Positions 54,701-62,637 of a stretch of 64,000 nt of DNA are shown here, one piece after another. The position numbers and the translations under genes are program-made. The stretch's first letter is position 1; every line of letters starts with the position of its first letter. Origin of the DNA: Micromonospora sp. C31. GTDB taxonomy: Bacteria; Actinomycetota; Actinomycetes; Mycobacteriales; Micromonosporaceae. The notes beneath the pieces were generated by a model that was not told where the DNA came from, made no database searches, and saw nothing but the letters and a program-made list of their open reading frames with translations. The stretch spans positions 124,001 through 188,000 of the forward strand of contig NZ_JAGPXN010000010.1 in assembly GCF_018070575.1 (NCBI RefSeq), written 5' to 3'.

Positions 54701-55578
54701 GGCGGTTCAGCCAGCGACCGGACCTGCCGGAGTACCCACCCGTCGAGACCGACCAGGGGTACGGCGAACTGTTCCTCAACCGCATGCACCTGCTGGACGG
54801 AACGGGCACTGCGCCCCAGGGAGCGGAACAGACGGGCACGCCTTCGGGCTCGGCGACTCGCGATGTCGACGAGCCCGATCCGGAATGGAACCGGGCTGAG
54901 GCGTTGCTCCCGTGTGATGATTCCGGGTACAGAATTCAACGCCGGGACTGCGAGTTTCTGGGATTGACGCCTGACGCCGTAGTCGGGTGGGCGGAAAGAC
55001 GCGCTCCACTCGGCCTGACACCGCCGGCCTTCGAGCAGATGGCGGCGGCATTATTCGACGCTCTGGAGGCAGACGGCGTCCGTCATGATCAGGTCGACAT
55101 CAGGCTCCAGGGTTCTTCGTCGAACTTCTTTTCCGGAGCGCACAAGAGGTTGCCCACGGAGGAACAGATTTCCGATCATCCAGAGGCAGTCGAGCGAATG
55201 AGAGCATGGAGGGGCGGCGGTGTGCTGCCGGTGCGCCGGCCCTTCGACTCGATGTACAAGCTGGGTTTGGAAGAGCCCAGTGATTTCGACTTCCAAATCT
55301 CATCAGACGTTATGGTTGAAAGAGCTGTCGCCGTCGGCAATAGCGACTTTCCTGACCTTTGCGTAGTCAACAAGAGTTATGGTTTTGTCACCAAGAAGGT
55401 TGCAAGGAAGTGCTTCCCCGCGCTCTTCGCCTGGGCGGAAGAATATAGCAAGCTGTCGGGTCGTGAGGTGGTTCCAGCGGTGTTTCCTGGGGTTGGTCCG
55501 CCGAACCGATCAGCTGACGGTGTATCGTCCCACTTCAGGCCGGCGGACTGGATCATTGAGGACAATCGTGACCGATAG
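51724..55578 (+). CDS. Polymorphic toxin: WXG100-like leader, Tox-PL glutamine deamidase, C-terminal nucleotidyltransferase-like domain
   Basis: 1284 residues. Residues 1-~120 form a WXG100-like export domain (LDYSPWQLPGWVYEALDWVIGV). Hydrophobic and amphipathic helices follow (~130-345), then a Ser/Pro/Thr/Ala-rich linker (~345-625) and a charged helical rod (~630-740). A papain-fold toxin domain (Tox-PL) spans ~800-985 with the triad C827 (GINCIDC), H932 (GSHIWVAL) and D947 (YLDPQTG); it would deamidate a glutamine in a target protein. The last ~220 residues carry GSSSNFF (G1130) and DFD (1187-1189), a nucleotidyltransferase-like signature. Base composition drops near the end. Confidence 0.85.
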   Translation: MSLLPSPIPHPLDYSPWQLPGWVYEALDWVIGVEWPEGNERAVWDLADQWYAVATALAGPRADAVAAAGEVRGGYGGVGAVAAAFDTAWRRVAEGDEAPLPVLLAVSTELGRLVEECGCDIEGAKLEVWIELGILVVELLALAVATVLTAGAASPAAGAAIMATRLVVQQIFKRLMAQLARKSLKQGLKEAGERAVKEVTEGGVRGFSRRAALSGVSEAAEESGINLATQAYQNSTGRRHGLDVTELGTTALGGLAGGAVAPLAGLGRHATGRGARIGEHLGREMTGEVMADQAASLATGQGLISVEDAARAAASGARGSATAQADAALQARLNGQLSALAGMPFTPLDGGASAQPSTPITGSTPGMEASRHPHSMPDVAAPRSVPAFGNDGASVEPRAATGTSAFPDTGTSDSGSGFTEQRGTPSSTPSPAVDAVQVVGPVVEGGLAEAPSAPTPAPGIDPGERSVSPDPQVDASRAPLDPTLSSVAQAAPLTAAPAASTVPGPVSESASNAGPAAQHTGAIATAPPTNGGPVPYGSAANSSLATSPAQASSAAITRPAESGKTVAGTAGPPVGSPFNPNETRGVAADRSSTDRTAEEAPHTSEVAGQPTPRPRSPEWYAARWAADQDAFERRRYRGHFEFQRTNHEQNRRLDSAARLRQAAERSYDEARWLVGEGRRLAQAGQRAAAEHYFLGARARERWYHQQNDMAEKVLAGVATPGVVAVGGADFRRINDDVGDLAYGAVETADRSALTGDDHPPPVDRSRSYGRPGGLRPPLALHQTDIERQVPREPDGSVRRNADPRVGSWFGLVNDGGPQADPTRGINCIDCTLSLFDTWTHARPRVAAPRTFDAYVAGDVTRPINGEHDGIGRVEDITGGRFQRLCQPTQDIQGVERQRAIDTGYRNLHDQLRLGGHGSFAFVINNWEQGGSHIWVALNQNGTILYLDPQTGAVSTAPLYRHHGVPHPHNAVDTEVLVIGPDGRPMPLGGLRRGRFSQRPDLPEYPPVETDQGYGELFLNRMHLLDGTGTAPQGAEQTGTPSGSATRDVDEPDPEWNRAEALLPCDDSGYRIQRRDCEFLGLTPDAVVGWAERRAPLGLTPPAFEQMAAALFDALEADGVRHDQVDIRLQGSSSNFFSGAHKRLPTEEQISDHPEAVERMRAWRGGGVLPVRRPFDSMYKLGLEEPSDFDFQISSDVMVERAVAVGNSDFPDLCVVNKSYGFVTKKVARKCFPALFAWAEEYSKLSGREVVPAVFPGVGPPNRSADGVSSHFRPADWIIEDNRDR
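54890..55578 (+). other. AT-richer exchangeable toxin tail
   Basis: The 3' ~600 bp of the toxin gene and the immunity gene are visibly less GC-rich than all neighbours, with AT-ending codons such as TTT, GAT, AAT. The change begins after the Tox-PL domain. This is the pattern of a replaced C-terminal cassette. Confidence 0.6.
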
Positions 55579-55888
55579 TTGGGTGTTGAAAGTGTCCGGA
55601 ACTATTGACGGTCACACGCTTGATCGACTGCGAGCGGAGCTTGGTCTGAGCCGGCTCGGTCGACTGGCAGACGATTGGGACGAGCTGTTCGGAGAAGTGG
55701 CGTGGGAGGTTCAGGGGCAGGCGGTCCGGATCGAGTTGTGGCGTGATGTCGACTCGCTGGAGTGGCGCCTCGATCTGGAAGCTCCGGCCCCGCTGGCGGA
55801 GGCTGTGAGCGCAAGCGTGTTGGCGCGAGTCGAAGCCGCATTGCGGTCGACGGGGCTCGGAGTAGCTTCCGTGTTCAAGCGCCCTTGA
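55568..55888 (+). CDS. Candidate immunity protein
   Basis: 106 residues from GTG 55568, overlapping the toxin stop by 11 bp; TTGAGGA ends 5 nt upstream. The chain is acidic and alternates helix and strand (WVLKVSGTIDGHTLDRLRAELGL, EVAWEVQGQAVRIELWRDVDSLEWRLDLEAP). No known immunity family is recognised. Position directly after the toxin tail is the usual place of a cognate immunity gene. An upstream in-frame start at 55379 would lie within toxin sequence. Confidence 0.75.
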   Translation: MTDSWVLKVSGTIDGHTLDRLRAELGLSRLGRLADDWDELFGEVAWEVQGQAVRIELWRDVDSLEWRLDLEAPAPLAEAVSASVLARVEAALRSTGLGVASVFKRP

Positions 55889-56025
55889 GTGTCAGCCTGA
55901 CCACGCCACCGCTGCCCCTCCAGCCCTGAGCCGAACTGCGCCTCCTGCTCCGAGGTCGACCGGCAGTCGCCGTCGTGGAGATCGCGGAATCCGGGCGGGT
56001 TGTCGGGCTCGAATATCATGGCGAA

Positions 56026-56445
56026 ATGGCTGAATCAGACACCGGGCAGAAGCCATCCGGCCCGGGGAGGTGGCAGGCCAACGCCTGGGCGTGGCCGGTC
56101 GGCCTCATGCTCGGCCTGGTCGTTGGCCTGGCAGCCCTGGATGGGGCCGCCGGCGTGGGCGTCGGCATCGCCATGGGCGTGGCCTTCGCCGTCGCCCTGG
56201 GAGCCGGCAGCACCCAGGACACCGACAGCGATGACGAGGACGACGACAGCGCCAGCGATGCGGCCGACAGCAAGGGCCTCGACAGCGAGGACGCCGTCGG
56301 CCGGAACGCCGCCAGCAGGGGCGTCGAAAACTGGGAACAGGCCGTCCAGGACACCGGCAGCCCTGGCTCCGGCGGGCAGGGCGCGCACGGGCAGGACGCG
56401 CACGGGCAGGACGCGCACGGGCGACGCACCGACCGGTCGTCGTGA
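56026..56445 (+). CDS. Small membrane protein with acidic and GQDAH-repeat tail
   Basis: 139 residues from ATG 56026. Two close transmembrane helices occur at ~18-57 ([33 protein letters not shown]). An acidic stretch ([17 protein letters not shown]) and a tail with the 5-residue repeat GQDAH follow. No family is recognised. The stop overlaps the endonuclease V start (GTGA), so the two are translationally coupled. Confidence 0.7.
   Translation: MAESDTGQKPSGPGRWQANAWAWPVGLMLGLVVGLAALDGAAGVGVGIAMGVAFAVALGAGSTQDTDSDDEDDDSASDAADSKGLDSEDAVGRNAASRGVENWEQAVQDTGSPGSGGQGAHGQDAHGQDAHGRRTDRSS
56382..56425 (+). repeat. 15-bp tandem repeat
   Basis: CACGGGCAGGACGCG occurs about three times in succession, encoding GQDAH units at the end of the small membrane protein. 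Confidence 0.7.
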
Positions 56446-57200
56446 CGTCGGGGGGACCGCTCGACGTGCTGGTGGAAGGGCCCGGGGCGTCGGACGCCCG
56501 GATGGTCGTGCCCGGCAGCGTGGCGGAGGCGTTGGCCGTACAGGAGCGGTTGCGGCCACTGGTGGACCTGGTCGGGCCCGGCCCGGCCGAGCCCGCGACG
56601 GTGGCCGGCCTGGACGTGGCGTACGCCGAGGGCGGTGACCGGCTCGCGGCGGCCGTGACGGTGCTCGATGCCCGCACTCTCGCGGTGGTCGACTCGGCGG
56701 TGAGCGTGGGCCGGCCGGCCTTCGAGTACGTCCCCGGGCTCTTCGCCTTCCGTGAACTACCCGCGCTGCTCGACGCGCTCGACCGGCTCACCGTGCGGCC
56801 CGATCTGCTGGTCTGCGATGGTCACGGGCTGGCCCACCCACGCCGCTTCGGGCTCGCCTGCCACCTGGGCGTGGTGACCGGCCTGCCGGCGATCGGCGTG
56901 GGCAAGACGCCGCTGCTGGGCGAGTGGACGCCGCCGGCCGACCGCCGGGGCGCGTGGGCGCCGCTGCGTGACGGGCACGAGATCGTGGGCCGGGTGCTGC
57001 GTACGCGCGACGGCGTCAAGCCGGTGTTCGTCAGCGTCGGCCACCGGACGAGTCTCGACGGGGCGACCGCACGGGTGCTGGCGTTGACGCCGCGCTACCG
57101 GCTGCCGGAGACCACCCGTACCGCCGATCGGCTCTGCCGCGACGCCCTGGCCGCCGCCGGACCGACCGCCCGCGTCCACCCGAGGTCGCCGGTTCGGTGA
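56442..57200 (+). CDS. nfi: Endonuclease V
   Basis: Cuts DNA or RNA next to deoxyinosine or inosine. 252 residues. Motifs: catalytic Asp in [28 protein letters not shown] with the metal Glu, [21 protein letters not shown] with the second Asp, and GVGKTPL with the conserved Lys. All expected active-site residues appear. The GTG start overlaps the preceding stop. It is next to a deaminase-containing locus, which may be chance. Confidence 0.92.
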   Translation: MTSGGPLDVLVEGPGASDARMVVPGSVAEALAVQERLRPLVDLVGPGPAEPATVAGLDVAYAEGGDRLAAAVTVLDARTLAVVDSAVSVGRPAFEYVPGLFAFRELPALLDALDRLTVRPDLLVCDGHGLAHPRRFGLACHLGVVTGLPAIGVGKTPLLGEWTPPADRRGAWAPLRDGHEIVGRVLRTRDGVKPVFVSVGHRTSLDGATARVLALTPRYRLPETTRTADRLCRDALAAAGPTARVHPRSPVR

Positions 57201-57201
57201 A

Positions 57202-57350
57202 CCCGGGCAGCGCCCGCGCCGCCTGAGGCCGCCGATTCGGCAGCCCGGACAGCGCCCGCGCCACCCGGGGCCGCCGCCGGTCCGGTGACCCGGACCAGCG
57301 GGATCGCCGGATGGGGCCGCCGCCGGTGGGTGGCCCCCGACCAGCGGGCT
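57202..57350 (+). repeat. Degenerate ~42-bp repeat array
   Basis: CCCGGGCAGCGCCCGCGCC at 57202 recurs as CCCGGACAGCGCCCGCGCC at 57244, then degenerate copies with ACCCGGACCAGCGGG to about 57350. It fills most of the 290 bp between endonuclease V and the next gene. Confidence 0.6.
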
Positions 57351-57490
57351 TGCTACGGTCCCGACCGGCCAGGTCGGTCGACCGGGCCGCGGGGTAATAC
57401 GGCGCACATCCGGAGCGCTCGATGACCTGGCCCTGACAGGCCCCGGTAGTAGCCTGACCGGCGGACCCCCGTCGGGGGAGGAACGGCGAG

Positions 57491-58663
57491 GTGATCATGG
57501 CGGTACGTCGGCACGCGGCGCGGCTCGCGACGGTATGCGCGTTGCTGGGCGGCCTGGTGGCGCTCGGCGCGACGCCGGCGCTGGCCGCTGGCGACTCGGT
57601 GCGGGTGCGTTCGGCGGGCAGCTTCACCGCCGGCGGTCCCGCCGGGGGTGTCTCGATCGAGGTGCGCAAACGCAGCGACGGCTGCGTGCTGCTGCGTACC
57701 GCACTTGGGTTGCGCCTGGCCGGCCTGCGCGCCGACCAGGCCAGCGTGCAGGTCAACGTGGGCGGCCGCTGGTTCCCGGTGCCGCTCTCGGGAAGGTCCG
57801 GCAGCGCGGCCACGTCGGCCACCTCGCCGCTGAAGCCGAGGCTCTGCAAGGGTAAGGCCATCACCGTGCGCTACCGGGTGGCGTTCGCGGCGGAGGCGTC
57901 GGGCGGCCGGCTGACCGTGAGCGGCGTGGCCAGCGACGCGCTCGGGCGGGCCCTGGGCCGGGGCGCGGAGGCGTCCCGGGTGGTCGGCGGCCGGGCCACG
58001 GCCTCGCCGACGCCGAAGCCGTCGAAGAAGCCGTCACCCACCCCGAGCGCGGCCGCCACCGAGGTGCGGGCCGGCGCGGCGGACCCGAGCCTGGACGCCG
58101 GCCAGGGCGCCGGCGCCGTCAGCAACGCCGCCGAGGAGGAGTCCTCCGGCGGCTCGGTGGTCATGTTCTTCGGCATCGCCATGGTCGCCGTCGGGATCCT
58201 GCTCATCGTGCTGCTGTTCCGCCGCTCGCGGGCGGACAAGGAGCCGGTTGACCCGGGCCAGGTCCCGCTGCCCCGCAACCCCGGTGGCACCACCTACCGC
58301 TCCGGGCAGGGCCCGGCCGCCGCCCCCGGCCCGCCCGGCCAGATGTACGGGCAGCAGCCGCCCGCCCCCGGCCTGTACGGTGGCACGCCCGCGCCCCGCC
58401 CGGCGGGCGGCGTGTACGGCAGCCGCCCGGCGCCGGAGGCCACCCAGGTGGTGCCCGGTGCGCCCGCCGCCCCGCCCGTCTCGGCCCCGCCCGCCAGCCC
58501 GAGGTCGGCACCCCCGGCACCCGGGCAGTACGGGCCGCCCCCGGCACCCGGGCAGTACGGGCCGCCGCCGTCCGTGCCGCCCGCCGGGGGTAGGCCCGGC
58601 GACCCGCCGCCGGAGGGCGGCGGCGGCGACCACACCGTCTTCATGCCCCGGCTCCCTGGCTGA
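57491..58663 (+). CDS. Secreted/membrane-anchored envelope protein with Pro-rich tail
   Basis: 390 residues from GTG 57491 (GGGGGAGGA 8 nt upstream). Signal peptide ~1-33 (TVCALLGGLVALGATPALA). An extracytoplasmic beta-domain (~34-165) with two Cys (SDGCVLL, RLCKGK) follows, then a Pro/Ser/Thr linker (SPTPKPSKKPSPTPS), a transmembrane helix at ~223-243 (VVMFFGIAMVAVGILLIVLLF) and a cytoplasmic tail with GQYGPPPAP repeats. Function unknown. CCCCC-GTC-GGGGG covers part of the ribosome site. Confidence 0.8.
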   Translation: MIMAVRRHAARLATVCALLGGLVALGATPALAAGDSVRVRSAGSFTAGGPAGGVSIEVRKRSDGCVLLRTALGLRLAGLRADQASVQVNVGGRWFPVPLSGRSGSAATSATSPLKPRLCKGKAITVRYRVAFAAEASGGRLTVSGVASDALGRALGRGAEASRVVGGRATASPTPKPSKKPSPTPSAAATEVRAGAADPSLDAGQGAGAVSNAAEEESSGGSVVMFFGIAMVAVGILLIVLLFRRSRADKEPVDPGQVPLPRNPGGTTYRSGQGPAAAPGPPGQMYGQQPPAPGLYGGTPAPRPAGGVYGSRPAPEATQVVPGAPAAPPVSAPPASPRSAPPAPGQYGPPPAPGQYGPPPSVPPAGGRPGDPPPEGGGGDHTVFMPRLPG

Positions 58664-58732
58664 GCCGGGCCGCGCGGTACCCCTCCGATACGCTCAGGCC
58701 GTTGAGGACCTGCGGCGCGAGGAGCGAGACCG

Positions 58733-60118
58733 GTGTCTGATCTGTCCCAGATCGTGAAGGCCTACGACGTCCGTGGGACGGTGCCGGACCAGTGGGACGA
58801 GCGCACCGCCGAGGCGCTCGGCGCGGCCTTCGCGCAGGTGCTCAACGGCTTCGGTGAACGGGACGAGGCGGTGCTCGTCGCGCACGACATGCGTGCCACC
58901 GGTCCGGCTCTGGCTGCCGCCTTCGCCGACGGCGTACGCGCGGAGGGGCGCGCGGTCGTCGAGTTGGGCCTCGCCTCGACCGACATGCTCTACTACGCCT
59001 CCGGCGAGCTGGGGCTGCCCGGCGCGATGTTCACCGCCAGCCACAACCCGGCCCAGTACAACGGCATCAAGATGTGCCGCTCCGGGGCCCGCCCGATCGG
59101 TCAGGACAGCGGGCTGGCCGACATCCGCGAGCGGGCGCAGGCCCTGCTGGACAGGGGCGAGGACCGCCGGGCCGACCCGTCGGCCGCGCCGGCCGAGCGC
59201 CGCGACCTGCTGGCCGACTACGCGGCGTACCTGCGGCAGTTGGTCGACCTGTCCGGCATCCGTCCGCTGAAGGTGGTCGTCGACGCCGGCAACGGCATGG
59301 GCGGCTACACCGTCCCGGCCGTGCTCGGCGACGCCGTCCTGCCGGCGCTGCCGTTGGAGATCGTGCCGCTCTACTTCGAGCTGGACGGCACCTTCCCCAA
59401 CCACGAGGCCAACCCGTTGGACCCGGCCAACCTGGTCGACCTCCAGCGCGCGGTGCTCGAGCACGGCGCCGAGATCGGCCTGGCGTTCGACGGCGACGCC
59501 GACCGCTGTTTCGTGGTCGACGAGCGGGGCGAGCCGGTCTCGCCGTCGGCGATCACCGCCCTGGTGGCGGCCCGTGAGCTGGCCAAGCACCCCGGCTCGA
59601 CGGTGATCCACGGCCTGATCACCTCCAGGGCGGTGCCGGAGATCATCCGCGAGCACGGCGGCGAGCCGGTCGTCGCCCGGGTCGGGCACTCCTTCGTCAA
59701 GGCGGAGATGGCCCGGACGAACGCGATCTTCGGTGGCGAGCACTCGGCCCACTACTACTTCCGGGACTTCTGGTTCGCCGACACCGGCATGCTCGCCGCG
59801 CTGCACACGCTGGCCGCCCTGGGCGAGCAGTCGCTGCCGCTGTCCGTGCTGGCCGGCGAGTACGAGCGGTACGTCGCCTCGGGCGAGATCAACTCGACGG
59901 TGACCGACCAGGCCGCCAAGGTGGCCGAGGTGCGGGCCGCGTACCCGCAGGCCGACGCCGACGAGATGGACGGGCTGACCCTGCGCTTCCCGGACGGCGC
60001 GTGGTTCAATCTGCGCGCCTCCAACACCGAGCCGCTGCTGCGGCTCAACGTCGAGGCCCCGACGCGGGAGCGGATGGCCGCCCTCCGTGACGAGGTGCTC
60101 GACCGGGTTCGCCGATAG
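58733..60118 (+). CDS. manB: Phosphomannomutase/phosphoglucomutase
   Basis: Interconverts mannose-6-phosphate and mannose-1-phosphate. 461 residues. Catalytic serine loop TASHNPAQYNGIK, metal loop DGDADRCF, sugar-binding loop GGEHSAHYYF and phosphate loop RASNTEPLLRLN are intact. GTG start with GAGGAG upstream. Corresponds to Rv3257c. With manA and manC it makes GDP-mannose. Confidence 0.95.
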   Translation: MSDLSQIVKAYDVRGTVPDQWDERTAEALGAAFAQVLNGFGERDEAVLVAHDMRATGPALAAAFADGVRAEGRAVVELGLASTDMLYYASGELGLPGAMFTASHNPAQYNGIKMCRSGARPIGQDSGLADIRERAQALLDRGEDRRADPSAAPAERRDLLADYAAYLRQLVDLSGIRPLKVVVDAGNGMGGYTVPAVLGDAVLPALPLEIVPLYFELDGTFPNHEANPLDPANLVDLQRAVLEHGAEIGLAFDGDADRCFVVDERGEPVSPSAITALVAARELAKHPGSTVIHGLITSRAVPEIIREHGGEPVVARVGHSFVKAEMARTNAIFGGEHSAHYYFRDFWFADTGMLAALHTLAALGEQSLPLSVLAGEYERYVASGEINSTVTDQAAKVAEVRAAYPQADADEMDGLTLRFPDGAWFNLRASNTEPLLRLNVEAPTRERMAALRDEVLDRVRR

Positions 60119-60180
60119 GATCGCCTGCGCCGGTCGGCACCGTCGATCGGTGAGACCGCATACGTGGAAGGAGCCGCGCC

Positions 60181-60363
60181 GTGGCCCTGGACCCGCAGTT
60201 GCTGGAAATCCTCGCCTGTCCGGACACGCATCACGCCCCGCTCGACTACGACGCGCAGGCGCAGACGCTGACCTGTACCGAGTGCGGCCGGATCTTCGAG
60301 GTCCGCGACGACGTGCCGGTGCTGCTGCTGGACGAGGCGCGCGGCCCCGCGGAGCAGTCATGA
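60181..60363 (+). CDS. Trm112-family zinc-binding protein
   Basis: 60 residues. LLEILACPDTHHAPLDYD and LTCTECGRIFEVRDDVPVLLLDEA give the Cys-pairs of the small Trm112 zinc fold, which in other organisms activates methyltransferases. GTG start at 60181 with AAGGAG upstream. Its stop overlaps the ATG of the next gene (ATGA). The family is regularly found between phosphomannomutase and the SIS gene in actinobacteria. Confidence 0.9.
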   Translation: MALDPQLLEILACPDTHHAPLDYDAQAQTLTCTECGRIFEVRDDVPVLLLDEARGPAEQS

Positions 60364-61556
60364 TCGACGGTACGGCCGGGGTCAGCGGCCGTCGCGAGCC
60401 CGCCGAGGCACTCCTCGACGACCCGGCCGCGCTGGCCGAGCACGACCCGGGCGGCATGCTGCGGCACACCGCCTCCGCCGGGGCGCAGGTCCGCGAGACG
60501 GCCGCCCTGGCCGCCGAGGCCAACCTCCAGGTGCTCGCCGACGAGGGCCGCCCCCGCGCGGTCGTCATCGCCGGCATCGGCACCGCCGGGCGTACGGGCG
60601 ACGTGCTGGCCACCGTCGCCGGGCCGCGCTGCCCGGTGCCGGTCATTCCGCACCGCAGCGCCGGCGTGCCCGGCTGGGTGGGCGCCGCCGACGTGGTCAT
60701 CGCCGTCAGCGCCTCCGGTCGCAGCCCCGAGGCGCTGGGCGCCGCCGAGGCCGCGCACCGGCGGGGGGCCCGACTGGTCGCCGTCGGCGCGCCCGACTCG
60801 CAGTTGCAGTCCGTGGCCGAGCGGGCCCGGGCGCCGTTCATCCCGGTGCCGCGGCGCGCCCCGGCCCGGGCCAGCCTCTGGGCGCTCACCGTGCCGGTCC
60901 TGCTCGCCGCCCGTACGCTCGGCCTCGTGAAGGTCAACGAGGCGGACCTGGCGGAGACCGCGGCCCGGCTGGACGCGGACGCCGACCGCTGCCGCCCGAC
61001 GGCCGAGTCCTTCGTCAACCCGGCGAAGTCGCTGGCCCTGGGCCTGGCCGGCTCGGTGCCGATCGTGTGGGGCTCGTCGCCACTGGCCACCGTCGCGGCC
61101 CGTCGCTTCGGCGACACCCTCTCCGCCAACGCCCGCTACCCGGTGGTCAGCGGGGCGCTCGGCGAGGCGGGCCGCGGTCGGGTGGGTCTGCTCGACGGCG
61201 TCTTCGGCGGCCTGGCCGAGGGGGAGCGGGACATCTTCGCCGACCCCGACGAGGAGGAGCCGTCGGGCACCCGGCTGCGGTTGGTGCTGCTGCGCGACGG
61301 CGGGCTGAACCCGGAGGACGACGCCGACGAGCCGCTCGACGTCGAGGAGCGTCGCGCGGACGCCGTGCAGACCCTCGCCGAGCGGCGGGGTGTGCGCTGC
61401 GACGTGGTGACCGCCGAGGGCGGCTCCGCGTTGGAGCGGCTCGCCTCGCTGGTCGCCGTGCCGGACTTCGCCTCGATCTACCTCGCCCTGGCACACGGAC
61501 TGGACCCGATGGCCGTGCCGGCCATCACCGAGATGAAGGAGCTGGCAAACCAGTGA
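60360..61556 (+). CDS. SIS-domain protein (phosphosugar isomerase-like)
   Basis: 398 residues from ATG 60360. The SIS fold shows AVVIAGIGTAGRTGDVLATVAG and ADVVIAVSASGRSPEALGAA, and the C-terminal half has PIVWGSSPLATVAARRFGDTLSANARYPVVSGAL. It resembles the bifunctional phosphoglucose/phosphomannose isomerase group and Rv3256c. A role in sugar-phosphate isomerisation beside manA is likely; the substrate is not proven. ATGA overlap with Trm112 indicates coupling. Confidence 0.85.
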   Translation: MIDGTAGVSGRREPAEALLDDPAALAEHDPGGMLRHTASAGAQVRETAALAAEANLQVLADEGRPRAVVIAGIGTAGRTGDVLATVAGPRCPVPVIPHRSAGVPGWVGAADVVIAVSASGRSPEALGAAEAAHRRGARLVAVGAPDSQLQSVAERARAPFIPVPRRAPARASLWALTVPVLLAARTLGLVKVNEADLAETAARLDADADRCRPTAESFVNPAKSLALGLAGSVPIVWGSSPLATVAARRFGDTLSANARYPVVSGALGEAGRGRVGLLDGVFGGLAEGERDIFADPDEEEPSGTRLRLVLLRDGGLNPEDDADEPLDVEERRADAVQTLAERRGVRCDVVTAEGGSALERLASLVAVPDFASIYLALAHGLDPMAVPAITEMKELANQ

Positions 61557-61632
61557 GCGCAAGCAGGGAGCGGGTCGAGCGGCGTGCCGCGTCGAGGCCC
61601 GATGGTGCCGTGCGACCCGACGGAGCGACGGC

Positions 61633-62634
61633 GTGAGCGCCAACGGTGGTACGAAGGCGATCGTCGCCGCCCTGCTGGCCAACACCGGCATCGCCGTCAC
61701 CAAGTTCGTCGCGTTCCTGCTGACCGGATCCTCGTCGATGCTGGCCGAGTCGGTCCACTCGGTCGCCGACGCCGGCAACCAGGGGCTGCTGCTGCTCGGC
61801 GGGCGGCGGGCCAAGCGCGCGGCCACCCCCCAGCACCCCTTCGGCTACGGCCGCGAGCGCTACATCTACGCGTTCATCGTGTCGATCGTGCTGTTCAGTG
61901 TCGGCGGCCTGTTCGCCCTCTACGAGGCGTACCACAAGTGGTCGCACGCCGAGGGCATCACCTCGTGGCACTGGGTGCCGGTCGCCGTGCTGGTGGCCGC
62001 GATCGTCATGGAGGTCTTCTCCTTCCGCACCGCCATCCAGGAGTCCAACCTCGTCCGGGGCAACCAGTCCTGGGTGCGGTTCGTCCGGCGGGCCAAGGCG
62101 CCCGAGCTGCCGGTGGTGCTGTTGGAGGACCTGGGTGCGCTGGTCGGTCTGGTCTTCGCGCTCTTCGGCGTCGGCATGACGCTGATCACCGGCAACGGCC
62201 GCTGGGACGCGGCCGGCACCGCGATGATCGGTGTGCTGTTGGTGGTGATCGCGATCATCCTGGCCATCGAGACCAAGAGCCTGCTGCTCGGTGAGGGTGC
62301 CGAGGCGCAGGAGGTCGCGGCGATCGAGAAGGCGGTCACCGACGGTCCCGAGTTCGAGCGGATCATCCACATGAAGACGCTCTACCTCGGCCCCGAGGAG
62401 CTGATGGTGGCCGCGAAGGTCGCCGTGCCGGCCGGCGACAACGCGGAGGCGCTGGCCCGCAGCATCAACACCGTCGAGACCCGGATCCGCGCCGCCGTGC
62501 CGACCGCCCGGGTGATCTACCTGGAGCCGGACATCTACAGCGTCGCCGCCGAGCGGGCGGGCGCCGGGGTCGCGTCGCCCGCCGCCAAGCCCGGATCCGA
62601 GCTGAACGAGGCCGCCGGGCGGCCCGGGAGCTGA
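61633..62634 (+). CDS. Cation diffusion facilitator family transporter
   Basis: 333 residues. Six-helix CDF proton/metal antiporter, usually Zn2+ (or Fe2+/Mn2+) efflux. Metal-site motifs: AESVHSVADAGNQ in helix 2 (HxxxD) and PVVLLEDLGALVGLVFA in helix 5 (ExxxD-like). PFGYGRERYIYAF follows helix 2. The last ~85 residues form the cytoplasmic ferredoxin-like domain. GTG start at 61633. It sits between the SIS gene and manA; the link to mannose metabolism is unclear. Confidence 0.9.
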   Translation: MSANGGTKAIVAALLANTGIAVTKFVAFLLTGSSSMLAESVHSVADAGNQGLLLLGGRRAKRAATPQHPFGYGRERYIYAFIVSIVLFSVGGLFALYEAYHKWSHAEGITSWHWVPVAVLVAAIVMEVFSFRTAIQESNLVRGNQSWVRFVRRAKAPELPVVLLEDLGALVGLVFALFGVGMTLITGNGRWDAAGTAMIGVLLVVIAIILAIETKSLLLGEGAEAQEVAAIEKAVTDGPEFERIIHMKTLYLGPEELMVAAKVAVPAGDNAEALARSINTVETRIRAAVPTARVIYLEPDIYSVAAERAGAGVASPAAKPGSELNEAAGRPGS

Positions 62635-62637
62635 CCG

